Source: an uncultured Lachnospiraceae bacterium
GTDB taxonomy: Bacteria > Bacillota > Clostridia > Lachnospirales > Lachnospiraceae
Assembly (NCBI GenBank): GCA_910585345.1
Contig: CAJUDS010000006.1
Location: 62,001 to 126,000 of the forward strand
Length of the DNA stretch: 64,000 nucleotides
Reading direction: 5' to 3'
Part shown: in pieces, positions 43,128 to 51,948 of the stretch
How positions within the stretch are numbered: the stretch's first letter is position 1
Layout: every line of letters begins with the position of its first letter
Notes under the pieces: model-generated
The model's database searches: none
What the model was told of the DNA's origin: nothing
The model's input: only the letters and a program-made list of their open reading frames with translations
Position numbers and translations under genes: made by a program

Positions 43128-43538
43128 TTATTTGCGTATCTCGATTGCTATCTCTCCTGCATCTTTCAGTTCCACGCTGATACTCAATTTCCCACCCAGA
43201 TTGGTACGCATCTTACCGATGCTTTCACCGCCTACAAATACCTCGTATTCTGTTTCATCCTCCAGGCCTATGGTAAGCTGCGCGTCTTCCCTTCCTTCCA
43301 CGTGAAATGTAACGCCCTGCGCGCTTTCCATAAAATGCGTTACGCTCGTGCCCGGTACGGATTCGTATACAAACATCCCATTTTTTTCCAGCTTTGTCAT
43401 CGTTGCATAGGTTTTTACCTTATACAAATCACCACCATGTTCAAAGTCCTCTTTTTTGGCCTTCTGCGTCAGGACATGGTTTCCGAAGCGCAGGCTCCCG
43501 TCGCCTTCCGTCTGAATCAATTCTTCTACTACTGCCAT
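43128..43538 (-). CDS. Conserved protein of unknown function (endosialidase-like label)
   Basis: The 136-residue protein is beta-rich and starts MAVVEELIQTEGDGSLRFG. I recall similar Lachnospiraceae proteins labelled endosialidase, but I see no sialidase motif and do not support that function. The C-terminus (YEVFVGGESIGKMRTNLGGK) repeats a short beta pattern. AGGAGGAGA precedes the ATG. It lies between clpC and radA with gaps of 33 and 58 bases, where other Firmicutes have no gene or a different one. Confidence 0.78.
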   Translation of the reverse strand: MAVVEELIQTEGDGSLRFGNHVLTQKAKKEDFEHGGDLYKVKTYATMTKLEKNGMFVYESVPGTSVTHFMESAQGVTFHVEGREDAQLTIGLEDETEYEVFVGGESIGKMRTNLGGKLSISVELKDAGEIAIEIRK

Positions 43539-43571
43539 CTTTGTCTCCTCCTGTGCCTTCGTATTTTGAAA

Positions 43572-46022
43572 TTATTTTACTGTAAAAACAACCTGCTTTT
43601 TCTTCAGTCCTGCCGTTACCGTATCTCCGGGTACGATCTTTTTGCAGAGGATCTCCTCTGCGAGCGCGTCTTCTATCACAGTCTGGACAGCACGTTTCAT
43701 AGGACGCGCCCCCATTTTCATCTCCGTATATTTTTCTACAATATATTCTTTCAAAGCCGGGGTCACCGTAAGCTTAATATCCATCTGCTCCCGGCATCGT
43801 TCTGCCAGTACTTTCGAAAGCAGCGTAACCACCGCTTTCATGTTTTCTTTGTTCAATGGATGAAACACCATAATCTCATCGATACGGTTTATAAATTCCG
43901 GCTTAAACATCCGTTTCACTTCTTCCATTACGCCGGATTTCATCGTTTCATAATCCTTTTTCTCCGAAGTTTCTGCGGCAAAGCCCAGATTTTTGGGCTC
44001 GATAATACGCTGCGCTCCCGCATTCGACGTCATAATCAATATGGTATTTTTAAAGTTTACCTTACGCCCCTTGGAATCTGTAATATGCCCGTCGTCCAAT
44101 ACCTGCAGCAGAATATTGAATACATCCGGATGCGCTTTCTCGATTTCATCAAAAAGCACCACAGAATACGGATTGCGCCGTACTTTTTCGCTAAGCTGCC
44201 CTCCTTCCTCAAACCCTACATATCCCGGCGGAGAACCGATGATCCTCGAAACCGAATGCGGCTCCATATATTCTGACATATCTACCCTGATCAGGGCGTC
44301 TTCCGAGCCAAACATCGCTTCCGCCAATGCCTTGCTCAGCTCCGTCTTCCCCACGCCGGTCGGCCCCAGGAATAAGAACGAACCAATCGGACGTCCCGGA
44401 TCCTGCAGACCGACCCTGCCTCTGCGCATAGCCTTAGCTACCGCTGCGACAGCCTCTTCCTGCCCGATCACGCGCTTGTGGAGAATTGACTCCAGCTTCA
44501 GAAGGCGTTCGCTCTCTTTCTCCGCCAGCTTGGATACCGGAATCTTCGTCCATAACGACACGACGTCGGCTATCTCATTTTCACCTACCGACAGATTTCT
44601 ACCGGCTATCTTCCGCTCATAGGCGGCTCTGGCCTTATCATACTTTTTGATTAGTTTCTCCTGGTTTCGCCTGATCTCCCCGGCCTGCAGATAAGCTTCA
44701 ATGCGGATGGAGCGTTCGATTTGACGGTCCATTTTGCTAATCTCTTCCTGCATCACCTTTAGCTCTTCCGGCATATGCATATCTTTAAGACGAATCGCGG
44801 CAGCAGCTTCGTCAATCAAATCAATTGCCTTGTCCGGAAGATTTCTGTCATTAATATATCTGTTCGAAAGTTGTACGGCTGCTTCTATCGCTTCCTCCGT
44901 AATCGTTACACCGTGGTGTTCTTCATACCTGCCGCATATACCCGACAGTATACGGACAGCTTCCTCCGGTGAAGGTTCCTCCACCGTCACTGGCTGGAAC
45001 CTGCGCTCCAACGCGGCGTCACGTTCCACATATTTCCTGTATTCCGCAATTGTTGTAGCGCCGATTAACTGGATCTCGCCCCTGGCAAGAGAAGGTTTTA
45101 AAATATTGGAAGCGTCAATCGCCCCCTCCGCGCCGCCCGCGCCGATGATCGTATGCAGCTCATCCAGAAACAAAATGATGTTCCCATCCTCTGTGACTTC
45201 CCGAATCACCCGTTTGATACGTTCTTCAAATTCACCCCTGTATTTACTTCCCGCTACCATACCCGATAAGTCGAGCGTGACAACCCGTTTATTCTTAATG
45301 GTATCCGGCACATCTCCTGCTGCGATATGCAGTGCGAGCCCTTCCGCAATAGCGGTCTTGCCCACGCCAGGTTCTCCCACCAGACAGGGATTATTTTTCG
45401 TACGGCGGCTTAGAATCTGTATGACACGCTGTATCTCCGCCTCTCTGCCGATCACCGGATCCAGCTTTCCCTCCCGGGCCAAAGCAGTCATGTCTCTGCT
45501 ATACTGATTCAGCGTTTCCGTTCCATTGTTTTTCTCTTTTTTCTTCTTTCCCTTATATCCCAAATCTTCTTTATACAGATTGGCATCCTGTCCTATCGCA
45601 AGAAGCGTATCAACATATAGTTTCTGAATCTGTATCCCCAGTGTGTTCAGAAGCCTGACTGCTACATTGTCCCCTTCCTTTAAAAGCGCCAACAAAATAT
45701 GCTCTGTTCCGATCTCTTCCGAGTGGAATCTATGCGCCTGTCTGGCAGCCTCCTGCAGAATCTTTTCCGCCCGCGGTGAATAGCCGTCCCTTTCCCGCAT
45801 CGGAAGAAAATTCCCCGGTGCGATCAGGTCATAGATCATAGAAATCAGTTTGTTCTCTTCCACACCGTTATCCTGAAGTACTCTGGCAGCCACTCCTGTA
45901 TCTTCTCTGAGCAGACCGAGCAGAATATGTTCTGTCCCGATATAATTCTGTCTCAACTCTTTTGCCGTCTGTTTTGCCAGGGAAAGCGCAGCCTCCGCTT
46001 TCTTTGTATACTGCGGCATCAT
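43572..46022 (-). CDS. clpC: ATP-dependent Clp protease ATP-binding subunit ClpC
   Basis: This 816-residue Hsp100 unfoldase feeds proteins to ClpP. It has an N-terminal double Clp-N domain (AEAALSLAKQTAKEL, GTEHILLALLKEGDNVA), AAA domain 1 with Walker A GEPGVGKTA, a middle coiled region (about 405-470), and AAA domain 2 with GPTGVGKTE. Length and layout match ClpC. The ATG overlaps the gntR stop (ATGA). The usual partners ctsR, mcsA and mcsB are not next to it; a GntR-family gene takes the ctsR position. Confidence 0.95.
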   Translation of the reverse strand: MMPQYTKKAEAALSLAKQTAKELRQNYIGTEHILLGLLREDTGVAARVLQDNGVEENKLISMIYDLIAPGNFLPMRERDGYSPRAEKILQEAARQAHRFHSEEIGTEHILLALLKEGDNVAVRLLNTLGIQIQKLYVDTLLAIGQDANLYKEDLGYKGKKKKEKNNGTETLNQYSRDMTALAREGKLDPVIGREAEIQRVIQILSRRTKNNPCLVGEPGVGKTAIAEGLALHIAAGDVPDTIKNKRVVTLDLSGMVAGSKYRGEFEERIKRVIREVTEDGNIILFLDELHTIIGAGGAEGAIDASNILKPSLARGEIQLIGATTIAEYRKYVERDAALERRFQPVTVEEPSPEEAVRILSGICGRYEEHHGVTITEEAIEAAVQLSNRYINDRNLPDKAIDLIDEAAAAIRLKDMHMPEELKVMQEEISKMDRQIERSIRIEAYLQAGEIRRNQEKLIKKYDKARAAYERKIAGRNLSVGENEIADVVSLWTKIPVSKLAEKESERLLKLESILHKRVIGQEEAVAAVAKAMRRGRVGLQDPGRPIGSFLFLGPTGVGKTELSKALAEAMFGSEDALIRVDMSEYMEPHSVSRIIGSPPGYVGFEEGGQLSEKVRRNPYSVVLFDEIEKAHPDVFNILLQVLDDGHITDSKGRKVNFKNTILIMTSNAGAQRIIEPKNLGFAAETSEKKDYETMKSGVMEEVKRMFKPEFINRIDEIMVFHPLNKENMKAVVTLLSKVLAERCREQMDIKLTVTPALKEYIVEKYTEMKMGARPMKRAVQTVIEDALAEEILCKKIVPGDTVTAGLKKKQVVFTVK

Positions 46023-46396
46023 TCCATTCCTCCATAATCTTCATAGATTTCATCTATAAGAGCATGCACTTCCTGCCGGGAAATATTCTTGCAGCTTCCT
46101 TTCGCCAGAATTACCCGCAGCTCTTTTTTCATATCCTCCACCGCCTGTATTTTATCAATATCCACAGCAATGACAGCGCCTTTTCTTCTGTCTACTTTCA
46201 CATAGCCTTCCTGTTTCAGAACGGTGTACGCTTTATTTACCGTATGCATATTGATCCCTATCATATCCGCAAGCTGCCGCACAGACGGAAGCGCGTCTCC
46301 CTCTCTAAATCTGGTTGTCGCAATACCAAGAATAATCTGATTACGCAATTGTATATACAACGCCTCGTCACTGTTAAAATCCAGTTCAATCATCAT
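46019..46396 (-). CDS. GntR/YtrA-family regulator upstream of clpC
   Basis: The 125-residue protein has the short YtrA-type layout: DEALYIQLRNQIILGI, the helix-turn-helix LPSVRQLADMIGINMHTVNKAY (20 residues cited at most in parts), wing REGDALP and VKVDRRKGAV, and a C-terminal helix. It sits where ctsR normally lies and overlaps clpC by four bases. A palindrome covers its promoter, so it probably represses its own operon with clpC. ATG at 46396 or 46393 are both possible. Confidence 0.88.
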   Translation of the reverse strand: MMIELDFNSDEALYIQLRNQIILGIATTRFREGDALPSVRQLADMIGINMHTVNKAYTVLKQEGYVKVDRRKGAVIAVDIDKIQAVEDMKKELRVILAKGSCKNISRQEVHALIDEIYEDYGGME

Positions 46397-46410
46397 CCTA
46401 TCACACCCTT

Positions 46411-46449
46411 TGTTATACAAATATTATAACAGCGTGACACAAAAGTCAA
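46411..46449 (-). promoter_or_regulatory. Promoter and palindromic operator of gntR-clpC
   Basis: Minus-strand TTGACT (46444-46449) is followed after 17 bases by TAATAT (46421-46426), with a TATAAT two bases closer. The palindrome TGTTATA-N7-TATAACA (46411-46431) covers the -10 region. No CtsR-type heptad repeat (GGTCAAA) is present here. Confidence 0.75.
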
Positions 46450-46470
46450 GCCAAAAAAGGCATTTGTCAC

Positions 46471-46988
46471 GGAAATCAATTTTGCGCTTACTGGCACAAA
46501 ATTGACTTTCCCGAGCATTTGTCAGGACAAACGCATGAATGAACAAATTGTAAACATTTTTGTAGCAGCCGTAGTGAACGCCCATTTGCCAAATTGACAG
46601 TTTCTGTATCAGCTCCGGCCTGGTTTTGCGCAGTTTTCAGATAAAAGAACTTGTCAGGATTTCGCAGGATAAATCATTCACACACCGGGCAAAAGTACAA
46701 TTTCGCGAATTTGTATGCCATTTTCGGACAAGGATGTCCGCCACTGTCATACAAATTTGCGAAAACTGTCTTTTTTACGGTGCATGTCATTGATTTATTT
46801 TGCGAAATCGAAAGTAAAGTATTGTCCTGAAAAACTGCGCAGACTGCCTGGCATAAATTTCTATGCGGGCGGCTTTGCAGGAAAGATTAGTCTTTTCTGC
46901 CCGGCGTACGCACAGAAATTATGCCGGGCAGTGCTCAGGAAAACCGATTCTAAATGTTCATAAAATGTTAACACATACGTTTGTCGTG
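46471..46988 (+). repeat. Dispersed nested-palindrome element, copy B
   Basis: This copy has the same order of parts as copy A: outer hairpin GGAAATCAATTTT / AAAATTGACTTTCC (46471-46511), terminal repeats GACAAACGCATG (46526-46537) and CATACGTTTGTC (46974-46985), and the same nested stems including TTCGCGAATTTGTATG. It differs by an insertion of about 50 bases (46849-46899) containing GGCATAAATTTCT, which can pair with AGAAATTATGCC further on. The element fills the gap 46450-47022 upstream of the gntR promoter and has no credible gene. Confidence 0.9.
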
Positions 46989-47022
46989 GGGATTTGTCAT
47001 AACTCATTTGTCACCTTGACAG

Positions 47023-47064
47023 GAAAAAAGCCAGCGCCGGCATTCTCTCTTTGTCAGCGCTGAC
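47023..47064 (-). terminator. Terminator of the SH3 protein gene
   Basis: The minus strand reads GTCAGCGC, a 19-base loop, GCGCTGGC (one G-T pair) and T6. It lies directly after the end of the SH3 gene. Confidence 0.8.
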
Positions 47065-47073
47065 CGTTTTTGA

Positions 47074-48444
47074 TCAAAAATCATCCCTGTCGTCCATATT
47101 CAGAAACTCAAATTCAAAATCATCATCATCAAGATACTCTTCGTCGTCATCCTCATCGTCCTCTTCGTCCTCATCTTCATCCTCGTCGTCGTCATCATCG
47201 TCCTCACGGCGGGAAAGAAAGTTTCTGGGACTCCACCGGCGTTTCCTTACAGGACGGTCATCTTCTTCGTCGTCCTCGTCGTCATCGTCTTCCTCCTCAT
47301 CATATTCGTCGTCGTCCTCGTCCTCATCATCGTATTCTTCGTCATCTTCGTCGTCATCATATTCTTCGTCATCCTCATCGTCATCGTATTCTTCATCATC
47401 ATACGCATAACCACGATATTCCCGCAGCTTCACTGCAAGCATAATACATACGAGTATCAAGATAACAAACACTACGATCGCTGCCATCAGGATCATTTTT
47501 CCCTTGCCTTCCAAAGATGGCAGAAAACTGTCGCCGGAACCCGCAGATCCCCCTTCCAAATCCACTTCTTTGAACTGCCCGCTTTCGGTTGAGTACAGAT
47601 ACCAGGTTCCGTTTTCTTCTCCTTCTTCTCCCTCCTCATCCGTTATGTACAGAAGATAATGTTTCGGGGATGCATATTCCTCCAAAAACGCTTCGTCAAT
47701 CGTAATATCATTTAAATCCGTGCCTGCAGGAAGGATTTGTGAAGAAATAATATTCGAAATTTTTAAGCTGCCGTCTCCTTCCGGAGGCGCCGCTTCTTCC
47801 GCCCCGTCCGGAGCCTCCTCTTCCGGCGCCGCTTCTCCGCCTTCTCCGCCTTCTCCCTCCGGTCCGCCTTCCGCAGCTTCTACCGGTTCTACAAGATCGG
47901 CACGGATAAAACCTGTCTTGCCGTCCACTTCCACCTGATACCATTGCTCGCCGCTGTCGCTGAGCGCTTCTCCCGTAACCGTAACCGTCTCACCGGATTT
48001 TACGCTGTTTCCAACCTTGCCTGCTGACGAGGAGGGGCCGCTTCTGATATTGGCGCTTTCTGTCGTAACCACCGCCGACGTAACGTCTGTTCCGGCTATC
48101 GTACCTGCACTTTCCGCAGGAGCTTCCTGCCCTCCGCCGCCTTTTTCAACCAGGTCAGAACGGATATACCCCAAAGTATTATTCACTGACACCTGATACC
48201 AGGTATTGCCGTCGTTTCCCGTCGTTTCGTCAAGGATTGTCAGGATATCTCCCTTTTTTACGCCGGTAACTATCGTCCCGTTCGTACTCGCCTCACTCCG
48301 TACATTGGCATCATTTTTTACGGTGATCTCCTCCGCATGGCTGATCATCGTATTTCCTCCGAAAAGCAGCAGATATAGCATTATTGCCATTCCAAATACT
48401 GTATATAGGATCCCTCTTCCTGCTTTTTCTGTTGTTATCTTCAT
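47074..48444 (-). CDS. SH3-domain membrane protein with a highly acidic C-terminal tail
   Basis: The 456-residue protein has an N-terminal membrane/signal segment (about 10-35) and two SH3b-type domains (ITVKNDANVRSEAST and TTESANIRSGPSSS repeats). An acidic Pro/Glu linker, a globular part and a membrane helix (MILMAAIVVFVILILVCIML) follow. The last 110 residues, probably cytoplasmic, are almost all Asp and Glu with tandem YDDDEDDEE units, broken by one basic island (RPVRKRRWSPRN). SH3b domains often bind cell wall. The start ATG at 48444 has AAGGAAGGA upstream. It follows a YvyF-like gene. Confidence 0.82.
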   Translation of the reverse strand: MKITTEKAGRGILYTVFGMAIMLYLLLFGGNTMISHAEEITVKNDANVRSEASTNGTIVTGVKKGDILTILDETTGNDGNTWYQVSVNNTLGYIRSDLVEKGGGGQEAPAESAGTIAGTDVTSAVVTTESANIRSGPSSSAGKVGNSVKSGETVTVTGEALSDSGEQWYQVEVDGKTGFIRADLVEPVEAAEGGPEGEGGEGGEAAPEEEAPDGAEEAAPPEGDGSLKISNIISSQILPAGTDLNDITIDEAFLEEYASPKHYLLYITDEEGEEGEENGTWYLYSTESGQFKEVDLEGGSAGSGDSFLPSLEGKGKMILMAAIVVFVILILVCIMLAVKLREYRGYAYDDEEYDDDEDDEEYDDDEDDEEYDDEDEDDDEYDEEEDDDDEDDEEDDRPVRKRRWSPRNFLSRREDDDDDDEDEDEDEEDDEDDDEEYLDDDDFEFEFLNMDDRDDF

Positions 48445-48463
48445 TCTCTTTATGTATCCTTCC

Positions 48464-48916
48464 TTAAAAATTACGCCGGAAGCGCTTTGCGCCTGCTTCC
48501 TCCTCAGATGCTTTCCCAAAGCCCTGCATTTTTTTCTGACGTCGTTCCTCGTCTTCCAGCCGCGCATGATAGTCTTTCTCACATTTTGCACAGAATCTGC
48601 CGCTGCGTATATTGGCGCCGCAGACCTCACAGCGCATAAAAGCAGCCGAATCCTGCGCAATTTCCAGCCTGTTTTCTTTCAGCATCTGACGAATAGATTT
48701 CTGGCTCACCCCGGTATTCAGCTCCACATCTGACGCAGTGCTCCCCGGATGTTTTTCAATATAAAGACGTGTTTTGCCGTAATCATCATAAGCCACTGCC
48801 TTACAGTCCTCGCAATGATATTCCCCTACTCCTTTAAACACCATAATACCGCCGCACTTTTCGCAGTGAACAGGACGATTATACATATCTTCGGTATTCA
48901 AAAGTTTTTTTGCCAT
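48464..48916 (-). CDS. YvyF-like flagellar operon protein
   Basis: The 150-residue protein has an N-terminal zinc ribbon (CEKCGG, CEDC), a helix-turn-helix-like middle (STASDVELNTGVSQKSIRQML) and a second cysteine ribbon (CEVCGANI, CAKCEKDYH). This resembles the YvyF/TIGR03826 flagellar operon proteins, but no flagellar gene is near. It follows purD by 33 bases and may be transcribed with the pur operon. It could equally be a general regulator. Confidence 0.72.
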   Translation of the reverse strand: MAKKLLNTEDMYNRPVHCEKCGGIMVFKGVGEYHCEDCKAVAYDDYGKTRLYIEKHPGSTASDVELNTGVSQKSIRQMLKENRLEIAQDSAAFMRCEVCGANIRSGRFCAKCEKDYHARLEDEERRQKKMQGFGKASEEEAGAKRFRRNF

Positions 48917-48949
48917 ATAAAATGCCCCCTTATTATTAACTCTTATCCG

Positions 48950-50221
48950 TCACGCTTCATCAATTGCTCTGCCAATGTCGTGCCGCATATACTGATTCTG
49001 AAAAGAAACCCACTGCGCCGCTTCGTATGCTTTCGCACGCGCCTCTTTCAGATCCTTCCCCAACGCACTGATGCCAAGCACACGGCCGCCGTTTGTCACG
49101 ATCTCCCCGTCTTTCCACGCCGTTCCCGCATGAAAGCAGAAACAGTCTTTTCTGCCGTCAAACGCGTCCAGGCCTGAAATCGCAAATCCCTTTTCATAGG
49201 AAACGGGATAACCGCCGGACGCCAATACGACGCAGACTGCCGCATTCTCTTCAAAATCAAGTGTAATCTGATCCAGTCTGCCGTCAATACACGCCTCCAT
49301 CACCTCAACCAGATCATTCTTCATACGCGGCAGCACCACCTGCGCCTCCGGATCTCCAAATCTGGCATTGTATTCCAGCACCTTCGGTCCACTCTCCGTC
49401 AACATAAGCCCGAAAAAGATAATCCCCTGAAATGGCCTGCCTTCCGCAGCCATAGCGTCTACCGTAGCCTGATAAATGTGCTTTTGACAAAACGCATCTA
49501 TTTCCTGCGTATAAAAAGGGCTCGGTGAAAATGTCCCCATACCGCCGGTATTCAAACCGGTGTCACCATCCCCGGCCCGCTTATGGTCCTGGGCTGACGT
49601 CATTGTCCTGATCGTCTTTCCATCTACAAAAGACAGCACAGATACTTCCCGTCCTGTCATAAATTCCTCGATTACAATTCGGTTGCCCGCATCTCCGAAC
49701 TGTTTTTTCTCCATAATGGTTATGACCGCATCTCTGGCTTCCTGCAGCGTATTGCAGATCAACACACCCTTACCAAGCGCCAGTCCGTCAGCCTTTACTA
49801 CGACAGGCATCCTCGCTGTCTCCAAATAAGCCAGCGCCTCCCCAGGCGAACTGAAATTTTCATAAGCAGCCGTCGGAATATGATACTTTTTCATCAGATC
49901 TTTTGAAAAAGCCTTGCTGCCCTCCAGAATTGCCGCGTTCCTGCGCGGACCGAATACCCGTATACCCGCTGCTTCCAGTACATCGGTAAGACCACCTACA
50001 AGCGGATCGTCCATGCCGATTACCACCAGATCGATTGCCTTTTCTCTGGCAAAGGATGCAAGCCTGTCAAATTCCATAGCGCCGATCGGCACACACTGTG
50101 CGATCTGCGAAATTCCCGCGTTCCCCGGCGCACAGTAAATCTGCTCCACTTTTCTGCTTTTGGCCACGCTTGCAGCGATGGCATGCTCTCTTCCGCCGCT
50201 TCCTACAATCAGAACTTTCAT
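48950..50221 (-). CDS. purD: Phosphoribosylamine-glycine ligase
   Basis: This ATP-grasp enzyme makes glycinamide ribonucleotide. The 423-residue protein starts MKVLIVGSGGREHAIA and has the ATP-grasp core VVKADGLALGKGV, the GDGDTGLNTGGMGTFSPSP signature, and FGDPEAQ. It is the last pur gene of the purE-M-N-D operon. The step order in the operon does not follow the pathway order. Confidence 0.95.
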   Translation of the reverse strand: MKVLIVGSGGREHAIAASVAKSRKVEQIYCAPGNAGISQIAQCVPIGAMEFDRLASFAREKAIDLVVIGMDDPLVGGLTDVLEAAGIRVFGPRRNAAILEGSKAFSKDLMKKYHIPTAAYENFSSPGEALAYLETARMPVVVKADGLALGKGVLICNTLQEARDAVITIMEKKQFGDAGNRIVIEEFMTGREVSVLSFVDGKTIRTMTSAQDHKRAGDGDTGLNTGGMGTFSPSPFYTQEIDAFCQKHIYQATVDAMAAEGRPFQGIIFFGLMLTESGPKVLEYNARFGDPEAQVVLPRMKNDLVEVMEACIDGRLDQITLDFEENAAVCVVLASGGYPVSYEKGFAISGLDAFDGRKDCFCFHAGTAWKDGEIVTNGGRVLGISALGKDLKEARAKAYEAAQWVSFQNQYMRHDIGRAIDEA

Positions 50222-50285
50222 CTTTTCCTCCTTCTGATACGCTTACTGCGTCATGCCGGCAGATTTTCCCTATCTGTCGTATCCG

Positions 50286-50912
50286 TCAATCCGCCACGTC
50301 CGCTCTGCCGTCTCTCACGCTGATCTTTCCATGCGCAAACAAATCCACTGCTCTGGGAAGAAGCTCCCATTCCGCCTCCTCCATAACACGACGCTGCAGC
50401 GTCCCAGGCGTATCGCCGCTCTGAACTGCGACCGCCTTCTGCAATACAATCGGCCCGGTATCTGTCCCCTCGTCTACAAAATGTACTGTAGCACCTGTTA
50501 TTTTAACACCCCGCTCAAGCGCTTTCTCATGAACTTTCAATCCATAACAGCCTGTTCCACAAAAAGAAGGAATCAGGGAAGGATGGATATTTAAAATTCG
50601 GTTTCTGTATTTTCGTATCATCTCTTCCGGAAGTACGACAAGAAAACCTGCCAATACAATCAGATCCGGATCCGACTCCTCCACCGCATGTAAAAACGCG
50701 GCATGAAAAGCCTCCCTGTCAGGATACTCCTTCGGAGAAACGCAGACTGCATCAATATGATGCTCTCTGGCACGCTCTAACGCATAAGCGCCCTTGTTAT
50801 TGCTGATCACACGTACGATCTGTGCATCTCTTACCTTTCCGCTTTCCATACTGTCAATCAGCGCCTGCAGATTCGTGCCGCCGCCTGAAACACACACAAG
50901 AACCCTCAGCAT
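50286..50912 (-). CDS. purN: Phosphoribosylglycinamide formyltransferase
   Basis: PurN uses formyl-tetrahydrofolate to make FGAR. The 208-residue protein has LVCVSGGGTNLQAL at the start, the active-site NIHPSLIPSF with catalytic His, and HFVDEGTDTGPI. The start overlaps purM by seven bases. Confidence 0.95.
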   Translation of the reverse strand: MLRVLVCVSGGGTNLQALIDSMESGKVRDAQIVRVISNNKGAYALERAREHHIDAVCVSPKEYPDREAFHAAFLHAVEESDPDLIVLAGFLVVLPEEMIRKYRNRILNIHPSLIPSFCGTGCYGLKVHEKALERGVKITGATVHFVDEGTDTGPIVLQKAVAVQSGDTPGTLQRRVMEEAEWELLPRAVDLFAHGKISVRDGRADVAD

Positions 50913-51931
50913 AAGACAACTCCCTTATCCCCGGACTCTGTATAACCGATCCGGTACGCTGTCTCTCCTGCAGCCTGCAGAACCGCCATCGTTTTGTCCA
51001 CATCCGCGGGATCAACTGCCACTACCATGCCAATCCCCATATTATAAGTGCTGTACATCATTTCTTCTGCGATATTTCCTTCCCGCTGAAGCAGCCCGAA
51101 CACGGGAGGCGTCTCATAGCTGTCCTTTTTTACCACAGCCCGCACGCCTTTCGGAAGCATACGGGGAATATTTTCATAAAAGCCGCCGCCGGTAATATGG
51201 CTGCATGCCTTTATCCTGATACCCGCCTCCTTCACACGCCTTAAGGCTTTTACATAGATTTTGGTCGGCGTCAAAAGCGTATCGCCCAAAGTGCCGCCAA
51301 GCTCCTGATAATATGTATCCAGATTTTCTTTCGTCATGGTAAATACGTTGCGCACAAGGGAAAAGCCATTGCTGTGCACGCCGCTTGAAGCGATGCCAAT
51401 CAGCACATCTCCTGTTTTCAAATCTTTCCCCGTAATTAAATCCTTTTCATCAACAATTCCCACCGCAAAGCCTGCCAGATCGTATTCATTGGTCGGATAA
51501 AATCCCGGCATCTCCGCCGTCTCACCGCCGATCAGGGCGGCGCCTGCCTGCCTGCAGCCATCCGCCACTCCTTTTACAATATCGGCGACTTTCTCCGGAA
51601 AGTTTTTACCACATGCAATATAATCCAGAAAAAACAATGGTTCACCACCTGCACAGGCAATATCGTTAACGCACATGGCTACACAGTCAATTCCTACCGT
51701 GTCATGCCGGTCCATCAAAAATGCAATCTTCAATTTTGTTCCCACGCCGTCCGTACCTGAAACAAGTGTGGGTTTTTCCATATTTTTAAATGCTTCCATG
51801 GAAAAGGCGCCCGAAAATCCTCCGATACCGCCCAGTACTTCCGGACGCATCGTCTCTTTTACATATTTCTTCATCAATTCTACGGAAGCGTAGCCCGCTT
51901 CGATATCCACCCCTGCACTTTTGTAATCCAT
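50906..51931 (-). CDS. purM: Phosphoribosylformylglycinamidine cyclo-ligase
   Basis: PurM closes the imidazole ring to AIR. The 341-residue protein has the family blocks SGTDGVGTKLKIA, GIDCVAMCVNDI, GGETAEMPGFY and HITGGGFYENIPRMLP. It lies 17 bases after purE and overlaps purN. Confidence 0.95.
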   Translation of the reverse strand: MDYKSAGVDIEAGYASVELMKKYVKETMRPEVLGGIGGFSGAFSMEAFKNMEKPTLVSGTDGVGTKLKIAFLMDRHDTVGIDCVAMCVNDIACAGGEPLFFLDYIACGKNFPEKVADIVKGVADGCRQAGAALIGGETAEMPGFYPTNEYDLAGFAVGIVDEKDLITGKDLKTGDVLIGIASSGVHSNGFSLVRNVFTMTKENLDTYYQELGGTLGDTLLTPTKIYVKALRRVKEAGIRIKACSHITGGGFYENIPRMLPKGVRAVVKKDSYETPPVFGLLQREGNIAEEMMYSTYNMGIGMVVAVDPADVDKTMAVLQAAGETAYRIGYTESGDKGVVLC

Positions 51932-51948
51932 CTCTTCCTCCTTATATA

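Noticed and set aside
43128..43538. Endosialidase function
   Set aside because: The label is familiar from similar entries, but the 136-residue protein lacks any sialidase motif and is too short.
42798..44276. 492-codon plus-strand frame
   Set aside because: It lies opposite radA, the 136-residue gene and clpC, which are unambiguous; the product is Phe/His-rich nonsense.
47051..47410. Poly-serine frame on the plus strand, and a similar one at 4243-4608 on the minus strand
   Set aside because: They are the complements of Asp/Glu-rich coding regions of the SH3 and SGNH genes.
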